A stretch of DNA of 64,000 nt from Mesonia aquimarina (GTDB lineage Bacteria > Bacteroidota > Bacteroidia > Flavobacteriales > Flavobacteriaceae), in assembly GCF_003667275.1 (NCBI RefSeq), contig NZ_RCNV01000009.1:1-64000 (forward strand), read 5' to 3'. The notes under the pieces were generated by a model. That model ran no database searches, was not told the origin of the DNA, and was given only the letters and a program-made list of their open reading frames with translations. Of the stretch, positions 53,279-63,335 are shown in pieces. Numbering within the stretch: position 1 is the stretch's first letter; each line of letters starts with the position of its first letter. Position numbers and translations under genes: made by a program.

Positions 53279-55543
53279 TTAAGCGTTTAACTTTTTAATC
53301 AAGTTAAGTGCAGATCCTTCTTTATACCATTCTATTTGATTGGCATTATACGTATGGTTTGCTTTAATTACATCTTTTGTACCATCTGCGTGAACGATCT
53401 CAACCGTAAGTGGTTTTCCTTCAGCAAAATCTTCTAAATCAATAAAGTTGAAGGTATCGTCTTCTTGAATAAGACCATAATCATTTTCATTATCAAACGT
53501 AATTCCTAACATTCCTTGTTTTTTCAAGTTTGTTTCGTGAATACGTGCAAACGATTTTACCAATACAACTTTAACACCTAAATGTCTTGGCTCCATAGCT
53601 GCATGCTCTCTAGAAGAACCTTCACCATAGTTATGATCTCCAACTACAACAGTAGGGATTCCTTTTGCTTTATACTCACGCTGTGTATCAGGTACGCCTG
53701 CATACTCTCCGGTTAACTGACTCTTTACAAAGTTAGTTTTTTGGTTAAATTCATTTACAGCACCAATCAAGCAGTTGTTAGAAATGTTATCTAAATGTCC
53801 GCGGTAGCGTAACCATGGTCCGGCCATAGAAATATGATCTGTCGTACATTTTCCATCTGCCTTAATTAGCAATTTAGCTCCCATCAAGTTTTTGCCATCC
53901 CAAGGCTCAAAAGGAGTTAATAATTGTAAACGCTCGCTATCTTCAGCAACATCTATTGAGACACCTGTACCATCTTTAAGTGGCTCTACATAACCGTTTT
54001 CTTTTACTTCAAAACCTTGCGAAGGTAATTCTAAACCTTGTGGTTCTTCTAACATCACTTCTTCTCCGTCTTCATTGATTAATTTATCACGCGTGGGATC
54101 AAAATCTAATCGACCAGAAATTGCAATTGCCGCAATCATTTCTGGCGAACCTACAAAAGCGTGCGTATTTGGATTTCCATCAGCACGTTTAGAAAAGTTT
54201 CTGTTGAAAGAGTGAACAATCGTATTTTTCTCTTCACCTTTACGGTCACTTCTATCCCACTGACCGATACAAGGCCCACAAGCATTGGTGAAAATAGTGG
54301 CATCAAGATCTTCAAAAATCTGTAATAAACCATCACGCTCTGCAGTGTAGCGAATTTGCTCAGAACCCGGATTAATTCCGAAGTCAGATTTTGGTTTTAA
54401 TTTTTTATCTACGGCTTGTTTTGCGATTGAAGCTGCTCGTGTTAAATCTTCATAAGAAGAGTTTGTACAAGAACCGATTAATCCCCAATCTACATCAATT
54501 GGCCAGTCGTTTTCTTTTGCTTTTATACTCATTTCAGAAATAGGCGTTGCTAAATCTGGAGTAAACGGTCCGTTTAAATGTGGTCTTAATTCAGATAAAT
54601 CAATTTCGATTACTTCATCAAAATATTGCTCAGGATTTGCATAAACCTCATCATCTCCTGTTAAATGCTCACGAACTTCATTTGCAGCATCTGCAACATC
54701 ATTACGATCTGTTGCGCGTAAAAAACGCTCCATAGAATCATCATAACCAAAAGTAGAAGTAGTTGCCCCTACTTCTGCACCCATATTACAAATAGTTCCT
54801 TTTCCTGTACAAGAAAGGTTTTTAGCTCCCTCTCCAAAGTATTCTATAATTGCTCCGGTTCCTCCTTTTACAGTTAGAATTCCGGCTACTTTTAAAATAA
54901 CATCTTTAGAAGCAGTCCATCCGTTTAATTCTCCGGTTAATTTAACACCGATTAAACGAGGAAATTTAAGCTCCCAAGGCATACCTGCCATTACATCTAC
55001 AGCATCGGCACCTCCAACACCAACGGCTACCATTCCTAATCCACCTGCATTTACAGTATGCGAATCAGTACCAATCATCATTCCTCCAGGGAATGCATAA
55101 TTTTCTAATACAACTTGGTGAATAATTCCTGCTCCCGGTTTCCAAAAACCTATTCCGTATTTATTAGAAACTGAACCTAAGAAGTCAAAAACTTCATTAC
55201 TGGTCTCGTTTGCTCTTTTTAAATCTTGCGCCGCACCTTGTTTTGCTTGGATTAAGTGATCACAATGAACGGTTGTAGGAACTTCTACTTTCTTTTTTCC
55301 CGCTTGCATAAACTGCAATAATGCCATTTGCGCTGTTGCATCTTGACAAGCAATTCTGTCTGGAGAAAAGTTTACATAATCTTTACCTCGCTCATATTTT
55401 TGTTCTGCAGCTCCATCCCAAAGGTGAGAGTAAAGTATTTTTTCTGAAAGTGTAAGTGGTTTACCGACTAGCTCACGTGCTTTTTCTACACGCTCTGCCA
55501 TTTGTGCATAAACCTTTTTAATCATATCAATATCGTATGCCAT
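53279..55543 (-). CDS. acnA: Aconitate hydratase, mitochondrial-like type
   Basis: The 754-residue TCA-cycle enzyme interconverts citrate and isocitrate. The [4Fe-4S] ligands are Cys359 ([11 protein letters not shown]), Cys422 and Cys425 ([12 protein letters not shown]). Substrate-binding segments such as [21 protein letters not shown] and [14 protein letters not shown] are present. Length and sequence match the mitochondrial-type enzyme usual in Bacteroidota rather than AcnB. The gene stands alone. The symbol follows common annotation of this family. Confidence 0.95.
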   Translation of the reverse strand: MAYDIDMIKKVYAQMAERVEKARELVGKPLTLSEKILYSHLWDGAAEQKYERGKDYVNFSPDRIACQDATAQMALLQFMQAGKKKVEVPTTVHCDHLIQAKQGAAQDLKRANETSNEVFDFLGSVSNKYGIGFWKPGAGIIHQVVLENYAFPGGMMIGTDSHTVNAGGLGMVAVGVGGADAVDVMAGMPWELKFPRLIGVKLTGELNGWTASKDVILKVAGILTVKGGTGAIIEYFGEGAKNLSCTGKGTICNMGAEVGATTSTFGYDDSMERFLRATDRNDVADAANEVREHLTGDDEVYANPEQYFDEVIEIDLSELRPHLNGPFTPDLATPISEMSIKAKENDWPIDVDWGLIGSCTNSSYEDLTRAASIAKQAVDKKLKPKSDFGINPGSEQIRYTAERDGLLQIFEDLDATIFTNACGPCIGQWDRSDRKGEEKNTIVHSFNRNFSKRADGNPNTHAFVGSPEMIAAIAISGRLDFDPTRDKLINEDGEEVMLEEPQGLELPSQGFEVKENGYVEPLKDGTGVSIDVAEDSERLQLLTPFEPWDGKNLMGAKLLIKADGKCTTDHISMAGPWLRYRGHLDNISNNCLIGAVNEFNQKTNFVKSQLTGEYAGVPDTQREYKAKGIPTVVVGDHNYGEGSSREHAAMEPRHLGVKVVLVKSFARIHETNLKKQGMLGITFDNENDYGLIQEDDTFNFIDLEDFAEGKPLTVEIVHADGTKDVIKANHTYNANQIEWYKEGSALNLIKKLNA

Positions 55544-55568
55544 AGGAATTATTTTTTTTGAACAAATG

Positions 55569-55576
55569 CAAAATTA
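55569..55576 (-). promoter_or_regulatory. Candidate -7 box of the aconitase gene
   Basis: On the minus strand TAATTTTG matches TAnnTTTG, 25 bp upstream of the ATG, consistent with a short leader. Confidence 0.45.
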
Positions 55577-55819
55577 CATAATTTTAATGAATTTTAAAAA
55601 TAAGCATTTATTTTGCTTAATCACCTAAAAAAAAGCAGTCAAACATCAAATTTCTTAATTATAATGAATCCAAATAAGCGTTTTACTGCTAATTTTTAAC
55701 GAATCAACAATTTTAAGTAACTCTACTAAGATTTTGATAAAAATTAAGTGAAATTTCTATTTTTTTAAAAGTGGAGGAGATGCTAGCTATTGAAACTAAT
55801 ACTTAAAAAATAAAGTAGA

Positions 55820-56398
55820 TTAATTAACAAACCTACTAATATATTTTTCTTTTTTATTGAAATAACTATTAATAAGAATACTTGTTCCGTGAAAGCCTAT
55901 TACTAAACCTATTGTACTCAACAAGCTAAAATTAACCCATTCTCCCAGTATTATTCCTGCAAAAAGCCCAGCAAAAGTCCCTATTAAATAGAAGAATATA
56001 ATCGGTATCATCTTTTTCTTAGCGGAAGAAATTGCTTGCTGATTTTCTTCTTTAAAATCTTTCTTCGTCGCTATATACCGCTTAAGATTAATCAAAAAGG
56101 TTTCAAATAAATCGGCATATGCTACTGGTGTTATTTGCCCGTTTCCTTCAACAACATATTCAACAATTATCTTTTTACCTTCAATTAATTTCACTTCAAT
56201 GTTTGCATTCCAGTTTAACGGATTAATTGTCCAAGCAGTTTTTAACAAAGATCTTTTTTTACTAAAATTAAATTCAGTTGAACTTTCTTGTGCTAACTGA
56301 AAATTGTAGGTGCTAAAATAATGCTGAAGCTTTTCTTTCAGGTTTTCATCATTGTTTGCATTAAACTCAATTGTTCTCGCAAAATCATCCAATTTCAT
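55820..56398 (-). CDS. Membrane protein of unknown function
   Basis: The 192-residue protein has an N-terminal soluble domain (1-120) and two C-terminal hydrophobic helices (about 128-150 and 155-178). The soluble part alternates strands (EFNFSKKRSLLKTAW, ANIEVKLIEGKKIIVEYVVE). No family is recognised. It lies 43 bp downstream of the MoxR gene in the same direction and may share its transcript. Confidence 0.7.
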   Translation of the reverse strand: MKLDDFARTIEFNANNDENLKEKLQHYFSTYNFQLAQESSTEFNFSKKRSLLKTAWTINPLNWNANIEVKLIEGKKIIVEYVVEGNGQITPVAYADLFETFLINLKRYIATKKDFKEENQQAISSAKKKMIPIIFFYLIGTFAGLFAGIILGEWVNFSLLSTIGLVIGFHGTSILINSYFNKKEKYISRFVN

Positions 56399-56441
56399 AA
56401 ATACTGTTGTGAAGTGATAAAATTTTCCGGAAACAATATTA

Positions 56442-57395
56442 TTATAAAAGTTCCTTTATGATTTGTTCTTCTGAATATCCTTCGGCTTCGGCTTTGTAGT
56501 TTTTAATAATTCTATGGCGTAAAATACCGTAGGCTACTGCTTGCACATCTTCGATATCTGGTGAAAATTTTCCGCGCGTTGCTGCATTAGCTTTGGCTGC
56601 TAAAATTAAATTTTGTGAGGCTCTTGGACCCGCTCCCCAATCTACATATTCTTTAATAATTTCTGGAGCGTGCTCTCCTTTAGGACGAGTTTTAGTAACC
56701 AGTTTTACCGCGTATTCTATTACATTATCAGACACGGGAATTTTTCTAATCAGTTGCTGATATTTAATAATCTCTTCAGCAGTAAATAATGCATTTACAT
56801 TAACCTGCTTGTCTGATGTTGTATTTTTCACCACATCAATTTCTTCTTGAAAACTCGGATATTGCAAAAATATAGAAAACATGAAGCGGTCTAATTGTGC
56901 TTCAGGTAAAGGATACGTCCCTTCTTGTTCTATCGGGTTTTGCGTAGCTAACACAAAATAAGGCTTAGAAAGTTGATAATTTTTCCCGGCTACCGTAACC
57001 GATTTTTCTTGCATGGCTTCTAGCAAAGCAGCCTGCGTTTTTGGTGGCGTTCGGTTAATTTCATCGGCAAGAATAATATTTGAAAAAATTGGTCCTTTTA
57101 AAAATTTAAAGGTTCTATTTTCATCTAAAATTTCTGAGCCCAAAATATCGCTCGGCATTAAGTCTGGTGTAAATTGAATTCGTTTAAAATCTAAACCTAA
57201 AGCTTGCGAAATAGTATTAACCATTAAGGTTTTTGCTAATCCAGGAACACCGATTAATAAGGCGTGCCCTCCAGAAAAAACCGATAATAAAATTTCATTA
57301 ACTACACGGTCTTGACCGACGATTACTTTTGCTATTTCGCGTTTTAAATCAGCATATTTTTCTACTAATTCTTCTACTGCTTTTACATCAGACAT
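56442..57395 (-). CDS. MoxR-family AAA+ ATPase
   Basis: The 317-residue protein has Walker A GVPGLAKT (about 45-52), Walker B IILADEINRTP, sensor 1 FVLATQNPIEQEGTYPLPEAQ and the helical lid. MoxR ATPases act as chaperones for maturation of protein complexes, often with von Willebrand factor A partners; none is seen nearby. It follows the peptidyl-prolyl isomerase operon with an 8-bp gap, which suggests joint expression and an envelope-related role. Confidence 0.93.
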   Translation of the reverse strand: MSDVKAVEELVEKYADLKREIAKVIVGQDRVVNEILLSVFSGGHALLIGVPGLAKTLMVNTISQALGLDFKRIQFTPDLMPSDILGSEILDENRTFKFLKGPIFSNIILADEINRTPPKTQAALLEAMQEKSVTVAGKNYQLSKPYFVLATQNPIEQEGTYPLPEAQLDRFMFSIFLQYPSFQEEIDVVKNTTSDKQVNVNALFTAEEIIKYQQLIRKIPVSDNVIEYAVKLVTKTRPKGEHAPEIIKEYVDWGAGPRASQNLILAAKANAATRGKFSPDIEDVQAVAYGILRHRIIKNYKAEAEGYSEEQIIKELL

Positions 57396-57402
57396 ATATG
57401 TT

Positions 57403-58863
57403 TTATTTTTTTTGCCAATTACTGTTAAACGTACATTCTTTGTAGTTTCCGTTAATTTTTATATAAGTTTCTGCAATGGTTTCACGTTGCCATTTTTCAA
57501 TTGCCTTATATTTTTTCTCCCGCAAAGCTAACTCTTTAATCTTAGAGTAATCTTTTGCATAGTCTGCAATATGCTCTGGATAACGATTGGTAACAGTAAT
57601 GATTTTAAAGAATTTTTTTCCTGTATTGGTTTGATCTGTTAAGGTTAAAGATACTTCATTTTCTTTTAGATTTACAACTTGATCATAAATGATCGGATCA
57701 ACCTTTGTCAACTCAAAACGGGTATCTCCTGTAGTTGGATTTATCAGTTTTCCTCCGTCACCACGGGTTTCCTCTTCATCAGAAAGTGTACGCGCAGCTT
57801 TATCAAAAGAAATATTTCCTTTTACAATTTCTGTACGAATACTATCAATTTTCTTCTGAGCATTTTTTACGGTTTCTTCAGTAACTTCCGGTGTTATTAT
57901 AATATGACGGATATCTAGTTTTTGCCCTCTAACTTTATCTACCGTTACAATATGATAACCAAATTCAGATTTAAAGGGTTTACTGATTTCTCCTTCGCGT
58001 AAACTGAATGCTATTTGTTTAAAATCTTTATCGAGTGGATCTTCGCGCGTAATTGTCAGTTTTCCTCCTTTAGAACTGGACCCGTCTTCTGAATATAATA
58101 CCGCTTTGGTAGCAAAGCTGGCACCGTTGTTTATAATATCGTTTCTGATATCATTTAACTGGTCGATTACTTTTTGTTTTTCTTCTTGTGGAATTTCAGG
58201 CTCAATTACAATTTGTGCAATCTCTACTTCGTCTCCAAATTTTGGTCGCTCGTCCTTAGGAATTTTATTAAAAAAAGAACGTACTTCTTCTGGGGTAACC
58301 TCAACCTCTGCCACAATACTTTCTTGCATTGCATTGGCTAATTCGCGCTCTTTGTTAATTTTCATCAATTCTTCGCGTAAGTCTGCAACGCTTTCTTTAC
58401 GGTAAAACTCCAAAAGTTTATCCATATTTCCGACTTGCTGCTCCATTCTGCTCAACTGCTGATCCGTCATTCCGCTAATTTGTGCATCAGAAACCATAAT
58501 CATAGTATCTTGTTGTGCTTTGTGAGCGTACAGTTTATTTTCCATTAAACGCCCGGCAAGTTGACAATCGGTAATTTCTTGAGAAGACAAGCCTTGGTTT
58601 TTCATATCTTCTCTCATTTTTGTAATATCGCTCTCTAAAATTAAGTAATCGCCTATAACTGCAGCTACGCCATCTGCTTTAAATTTTTTAAAGGCTTTTA
58701 CTGAATCTACTTTGGCAGTTTTTGCTAATTTTTCTTCTCCGGTAACTACTAGCGTACTATCTTTCAAATTGATTTGTGCATAGCTTTGTATACCTATAAA
58801 AAGGCTAAAGAAAAGTAGGCTGGTTTTAATTATAAATTTCAAATTTTTCGCTTTTAAGTGCAT
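57403..58863 (-). CDS. SurA-like periplasmic peptidyl-prolyl isomerase
   Basis: The 486-residue protein has a signal peptide (about 10-30), a SurA-type N-terminal chaperone region (AAVIGDYLILESDITKMRED) and two parvulin-type domains. The first is near residues 205-310 (EVEIAQIVIEPEIPQ, then LREGEISKPFKSEFGYHIVTV), the second near 315-420 (LDIRHIIITPEVTEE). It would help fold outer-membrane proteins. Its start overlaps the end of the upstream gene by 38 bp, in another frame. Confidence 0.9.
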   Translation of the reverse strand: MHLKAKNLKFIIKTSLLFFSLFIGIQSYAQINLKDSTLVVTGEEKLAKTAKVDSVKAFKKFKADGVAAVIGDYLILESDITKMREDMKNQGLSSQEITDCQLAGRLMENKLYAHKAQQDTMIMVSDAQISGMTDQQLSRMEQQVGNMDKLLEFYRKESVADLREELMKINKERELANAMQESIVAEVEVTPEEVRSFFNKIPKDERPKFGDEVEIAQIVIEPEIPQEEKQKVIDQLNDIRNDIINNGASFATKAVLYSEDGSSSKGGKLTITREDPLDKDFKQIAFSLREGEISKPFKSEFGYHIVTVDKVRGQKLDIRHIIITPEVTEETVKNAQKKIDSIRTEIVKGNISFDKAARTLSDEEETRGDGGKLINPTTGDTRFELTKVDPIIYDQVVNLKENEVSLTLTDQTNTGKKFFKIITVTNRYPEHIADYAKDYSKIKELALREKKYKAIEKWQRETIAETYIKINGNYKECTFNSNWQKK

Positions 58864-59677
58864 CTTTTGTTATTTCTTTTTCTATTTTTTTTGCTAATTC
58901 TAATTTTCTTCGATTAAGCAATATTTGTTTTATTGTTGGTTTTACATATTCCAACGGGGCTTTATCATTTCGCAAAAGTACGTCTTTAACTTTAACTAAA
59001 TATACTCCTGTAGAATCTTGAAGTTGCAAAAATTTATCTTTTTGTAAAAACTGTTGTTTATCTTCTATGTCTAGGGGTTTTACCTCTTCATAAATATTTC
59101 TGGCACTTACCCAAATACTGTCATTTAAAGAAATTGAATTAAATTTTAACGATTCATTTTCTAAAAACTCCCGATCTTTTTGATTGAATCGATTAAAACG
59201 CTCTTTTATTTTATCTTTTTCAGGAAAATTTTCGTTTAAATGAATATACCGCAACTTCACTAAATCTTGATTTAGTTTAAAATTATTACGGTTTGCTTCA
59301 AAATAACTTTCAATAGCGGCTTCTGTTAAATTGGTATCTAATTGCTTTGAGATTATAATATCCTTATACGCCTCTGTATACAACTCCTTTTTATAGTTTG
59401 CTATTAATTGCTCAAACTTCTGTTGCTGTTTTTCGGGTAAATTTATTTTAGCCTGATCCATTAATAATTGCTCTGTTGCCCAACGCGTTATTATATTATT
59501 TACCAATAACAAACTATCTTCTTTTGCGATGTTTTTAGGCAATTCTTTTTGAATATCACCTTCAAATAAATACGCATTGTTTACACGAGCAAGTGCATTT
59601 TGAGGATCTTCTTGCTCAAAATACTGACAGCCAGTTAATACGATTAACGTAACAAATATGTATAAATATTTACTCAA
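58826..59677 (-). CDS. Lipoprotein related to SurA-type folding factors
   Basis: The 283-residue protein has a lipoprotein signal (MSKYLYIFVTLIVLTGCQ, Cys17). The N-terminal segment ALARVNNAYLFEGDIQKELP resembles the chaperone region of SurA/PpiD proteins, but no complete parvulin domain is visible. It overlaps the genes on both sides, giving tight translational linkage. Likely an envelope chaperone partner of its two neighbours. Confidence 0.78.
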   Translation of the reverse strand: MSKYLYIFVTLIVLTGCQYFEQEDPQNALARVNNAYLFEGDIQKELPKNIAKEDSLLLVNNIITRWATEQLLMDQAKINLPEKQQQKFEQLIANYKKELYTEAYKDIIISKQLDTNLTEAAIESYFEANRNNFKLNQDLVKLRYIHLNENFPEKDKIKERFNRFNQKDREFLENESLKFNSISLNDSIWVSARNIYEEVKPLDIEDKQQFLQKDKFLQLQDSTGVYLVKVKDVLLRNDKAPLEYVKPTIKQILLNRRKLELAKKIEKEITKDALKSEKFEIYN

Positions 59678-61571
59678 ATTTCTTCTTTGATTTTTCTACA
59701 ACAACCTGATTTAACTCAATTTTATGCTGACTTCTTAATTTTGATAACCACTCTTTTTCTAATTTATTTTGATAATCTGTGATTACCGATCCCTTAGATT
59801 CTTTAAAACTCAATTGTCTTTCTTCATATTTTTCCTGAACGTCTACAACAAGAAATAAGCCATTGTTTTCATAAATTTTTGAAACACCTTTTTTCCCTTT
59901 AAAATCCTTTGGCAAGGCACTGGCAGAGTGTTTGTATTTACCTGAATTAATTAAAATATCTTCATTATTGTTTTTGATCGCTGATTGATCAACTCCTTTT
60001 TTGACTTGACGTCTAACGCTTTTAAGCACTTTTTTATCATCTCCAGAATATATAACCGCATCATAACTTTCTGGCGACTTATATTTTTCTTGATGCTTAT
60101 TGTAATAATTCTGTAAAGCTAAACTATCTTCTTTTGCAGGATTCCATATTTTTTTCTGCATTAAATCAAACAGTAAAAGTCCGTTTTTATATTCATCTAA
60201 CACCAATTTGTATTCTTGATTTACGGCTGCTAAATGTTTTTTATGATAATTTCTTAAAAATTCATTTCTAAATTCTGTGTATGCCTTACCTAATTGTAAA
60301 TCGCTTAATTTATTTTTATCAACTTTATACTTTTCAATTAAAAAATCGGCAAAATCTTGATAGCTTTTTGCTTCATTTTTTATGGAAATAATAGTTTTCT
60401 CAGGAATTTCTATAGCTCGTTTTTTTGCAAGATACTTTTCAAAAAAATCAATCGCTTTTTTATCTTCTTTTACCGAGTACATTTTTTCAATGTCCTTAAT
60501 TAAATTTTCATTGATGAGTTGAGAACGTTGATCTGACTTTATTTTACGTTGCAGCCTGTTTTTCTCATCTTCATAGGAGCTTATCGGATTTTTTTCTAAT
60601 AATTTTATAATATGAAAACCATATTTAGTTTCAATTGGCTGACTAATATCACCGGAATCTTGTAAGGAAAAAGCAGTTTCTTCAAAACCAGTTGAGCCTA
60701 AAGTTCCACGAGTAAACGCATTCATTTTCCCGCCATTTAAAGCAGTGTTTTGATCTTGACTATATTGTTTTGCTAGATCAGAAAATTTGGCTCCATTTTG
60801 CAGTTTTTTATAAATCTTATTAATTTGGGCTTTTACATCTTCTGCTTCTTTACCTTTTGTACTCAACATAATATGAGCCACTTTTACCTCTCCATCATTT
60901 TTGCGTCGCTCATTAACTTTTAAAATATGATACCCAAAGCGGGTTTTAAAAATCTCAGAAATTTCACCTTCTTTGGTTTTATAAGCAGCTTTTTCAAAAG
61001 GATAAACCATTTTAAAAACACTAAACCAACCAACATTTCCGTCATTTTTGCTAACAGAAGGATCTTCTGAATATGCTTTAGCAATTTTCACAAAATCTTC
61101 GCCATTAATTATTTTATTACGTGCTTCTTCAATTTTCTTATAAGCTTCTAAAGTATCTTTTGCACTGGCTCCTTTTTGAAGTAAAATCAAAATATGACTT
61201 GCATTTATTTCTTCCTGTAAATGCTGATACGCCTCCTTAGTCAGCTTTTCGGTAACTTCACTTTCCTTTAAATATTTTTCGGCTAATTTGTTCTTATAAA
61301 GCGCGTACTCATTTTTAAAAGTTTTTAAGGTATCTAAACCTAAATCGTGCGCTGCGATGAGTTTCAATTTATAATCTATAAAAAGATCTATATAATTCTC
61401 TACTTCTTGGGATGAAGTTTTTACAAGTTCCAAATTTTTAGAGAATACTTGTTCAAATTCACTTCTATAAATAGGTTGATTATCAATAGTTAAAATAACC
61501 TCATCGGTTTGTTGAGCCTTGGCATTAAAAGCCAGACTAACAAAAAGTAATAATAACAATATTTTTTTCAT
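59670..61571 (-). CDS. Periplasmic peptidyl-prolyl isomerase with two parvulin domains
   Basis: The protein has 633 residues from the ATG at 61569-61571, which begins a signal peptide (MKKILLLLLFVSLAFNAKA). The frame extends to 61613 but gives a poor leader. Parvulin domains lie at about 120-225 (NASHILILLQKGASAKD, FKTRFGYHILKV) and 228-330 (VKVAHIMLSTKGKEAED, IETKYGFHIIKLLEK). A long C-terminal half of charged helices follows. First gene of the isomerase/chaperone operon. Confidence 0.9.
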   Translation of the reverse strand: MKKILLLLLFVSLAFNAKAQQTDEVILTIDNQPIYRSEFEQVFSKNLELVKTSSQEVENYIDLFIDYKLKLIAAHDLGLDTLKTFKNEYALYKNKLAEKYLKESEVTEKLTKEAYQHLQEEINASHILILLQKGASAKDTLEAYKKIEEARNKIINGEDFVKIAKAYSEDPSVSKNDGNVGWFSVFKMVYPFEKAAYKTKEGEISEIFKTRFGYHILKVNERRKNDGEVKVAHIMLSTKGKEAEDVKAQINKIYKKLQNGAKFSDLAKQYSQDQNTALNGGKMNAFTRGTLGSTGFEETAFSLQDSGDISQPIETKYGFHIIKLLEKNPISSYEDEKNRLQRKIKSDQRSQLINENLIKDIEKMYSVKEDKKAIDFFEKYLAKKRAIEIPEKTIISIKNEAKSYQDFADFLIEKYKVDKNKLSDLQLGKAYTEFRNEFLRNYHKKHLAAVNQEYKLVLDEYKNGLLLFDLMQKKIWNPAKEDSLALQNYYNKHQEKYKSPESYDAVIYSGDDKKVLKSVRRQVKKGVDQSAIKNNNEDILINSGKYKHSASALPKDFKGKKGVSKIYENNGLFLVVDVQEKYEERQLSFKESKGSVITDYQNKLEKEWLSKLRSQHKIELNQVVVEKSKKKFE

Positions 61572-61758
61572 GAAATACATTTCCTTAGCATGCGCCCAAA
61601 AATAAGAAAACAATTACTTTTGGCAAGCTATAGCTTAACGCAGATTGAATATTTTAAGTATCTTAGTGCTATTGAAAATTTTAAGACTATAATTCTGGAA
61701 TAAAATTTAAGAGAATTTCAATTAAAAATAAAGCTTAAAAAGTAAATAATTTATTAGG

Positions 61759-62214
61759 ATGAAATATACAACCGAAGTTCTTATTGACGCTCCCAGAAAA
61801 GAGGTTATTGAAAAAATGGACAACCTAGACAACCTTAAACATTGGCAGCAAGGCTTGCAAGAAGCTACACCAATTTCTGGAAATCTTGGAGAAGAAGGAG
61901 CTAAAATGAAGCTAAAATACAAAATGGGAAAGCGTGGTATGGAAATGATTGAAACCATTCAAAAACGAAATTTACCCGAAGAGTTTCACGCTACTTACGA
62001 TACAAAAGGAGTCCATAATATTCAAGAGAATTTTTTTAAAGAAGAAGGGAGTAATCAAACGCGTTGGATTTCTCATAGTGAATTCCAATTTAGCAGTTTA
62101 GCTTTAAAAGTAATGGGGTTTTTAATGCCGGGCGCTTTTAAAAAACAGTCTTTAAAATATATGAATGATTTTAAGAATTTTGTAGAAAACGGCACTAGTG
62201 TAGCCGATAAATAA
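61759..62214 (+). CDS. SRPBCC-family protein
   Basis: The 151-residue protein with the START/polyketide cyclase-like fold starts KYTTEVLIDAPRKEVIEKMD and has a central KRNLPEEFHATYDTKGVHN and final FLMPGAFKKQSLKYMNDFKN helix. Such proteins bind hydrophobic ligands in a deep cavity; the ligand cannot be told. It stands alone, ending before a bidirectional terminator. Confidence 0.85.
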   Translation: MKYTTEVLIDAPRKEVIEKMDNLDNLKHWQQGLQEATPISGNLGEEGAKMKLKYKMGKRGMEMIETIQKRNLPEEFHATYDTKGVHNIQENFFKEEGSNQTRWISHSEFQFSSLALKVMGFLMPGAFKKQSLKYMNDFKNFVENGTSVADK

Positions 62215-62231
62215 TAAACTGATGATGAAAT

Positions 62232-62267
62232 AAAAAAGCCTGTCAAAAAAATTGACAGGCTTTTTTT
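62232..62267. terminator. Bidirectional terminator between convergent genes
   Basis: AAAAAAGCCTGTC and GACAGGCTTTTTTT form a long stem with a 9-base A/T loop; runs on both sides suit termination from either strand. Confidence 0.9.
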
Positions 62268-62286
62268 ATAGTTAAAATTCAATTAT

Positions 62287-63219
62287 CTAATTAACTGAAA
62301 CTAATTCTACATCAAAAATCAACGTGGCATTTGGCGGTATTACTCCACCGGCTCCACGTTCTCCATAAGCTAAATGAGAAGGCACTACAAATTTTGCTTT
62401 TTCTCCTTCAGCTAACAATAAAATTCCTTCATCCCATCCTGCAATAACATGACCAACACCAACAGGAAACTCAATAGGCTCATTTCTTTTAAAAGAAGAA
62501 TCAAAAACGGTTCCGTCTGCAAACATTCCACGGTAATGTACTTTTACCGTTTCGCCCTTATTCGGTTTTTTCCCGTCACTAGTATTAGTAATCTTATAAT
62601 GTAAACCGCTTTCTGTTTTATCAAATCCTTCGGTTAACTTATCAATAAGTTCTTCTTGCTTTTTCTTTTCTTCAGCTTCTCGTTTAGCTTTACTTTCATT
62701 GAATTCTGCAAAAGCTTTTGGCGCATCAAAATTTTCTGCCGCTGCTCCTACTCGTTCTATTTCTAAACTTTCAATTTTGTCGTTTTGTTCAATCGCATCA
62801 ACTACATCTTGCCCTTTTATCACTTCTCCAAAAACGGTATGTTTTCCGTCTAACCAAGGTGTTTCTACGTGAGTTATAAAAAACTGACTCCCATTTGTTC
62901 CCGGTCCGGCATTAGCCATTGAAAGAATTCCGGGTTTATGGTGTGTTAATTCCGGATGAATTTCATCATCAAATTGGTAACCAGGTCCACCGGTTCCTTT
63001 TCCTTGAGGATCGCCACCTTGAACCATAAATTCTGGAATTACCCGGTGAAAAATTATTCCGTCATAATAAGGTGCTCCGGCTGGTTTTGCTTCATTTTCT
63101 ATTTTTCCTTCTGCTAAACCTACAAAGTTCCCAACCGTACCTGGAGTTTTATCATAAGTTAATTGAACTAAAATTTCACCTTTTGTGGTGTTGAATTTTG
63201 CGTATAATCCGTTTTCCAT
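62287..63219 (-). CDS. Cyclophilin-FKBP fusion peptidyl-prolyl isomerase
   Basis: The 310-residue protein has no signal peptide. Residues 1-160 form a cyclophilin domain ([40 protein letters not shown]). A charged helical linker ([19 protein letters not shown]) follows, then an FKBP domain at 205-310 ([60 protein letters not shown]). Two isomerase families in one chain are known in flavobacteria and some protists. It would act on proline bonds in the cytosol. Confidence 0.94.
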   Translation of the reverse strand: MENGLYAKFNTTKGEILVQLTYDKTPGTVGNFVGLAEGKIENEAKPAGAPYYDGIIFHRVIPEFMVQGGDPQGKGTGGPGYQFDDEIHPELTHHKPGILSMANAGPGTNGSQFFITHVETPWLDGKHTVFGEVIKGQDVVDAIEQNDKIESLEIERVGAAAENFDAPKAFAEFNESKAKREAEEKKKQEELIDKLTEGFDKTESGLHYKITNTSDGKKPNKGETVKVHYRGMFADGTVFDSSFKRNEPIEFPVGVGHVIAGWDEGILLLAEGEKAKFVVPSHLAYGERGAGGVIPPNATLIFDVELVSVN

Positions 63220-63239
63220 GATCTTATTTTTTGAAGCTG

Positions 63240-63247
63240 CAAATATA
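63240..63247 (-). promoter_or_regulatory. Candidate -7 box for the fusion isomerase gene
   Basis: TATATTTG on the minus strand fits TAnnTTTG, 20 bp upstream of the ATG. Confidence 0.45.
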
Positions 63248-63335
63248 CAGGCTTCTGCTGCTTCTTCCTAATTTGGTTTAAAAGGATTTTTTATTCCGCG
63301 GGAAAGCTGAATAACTTAAAAAATGACTAGACTGG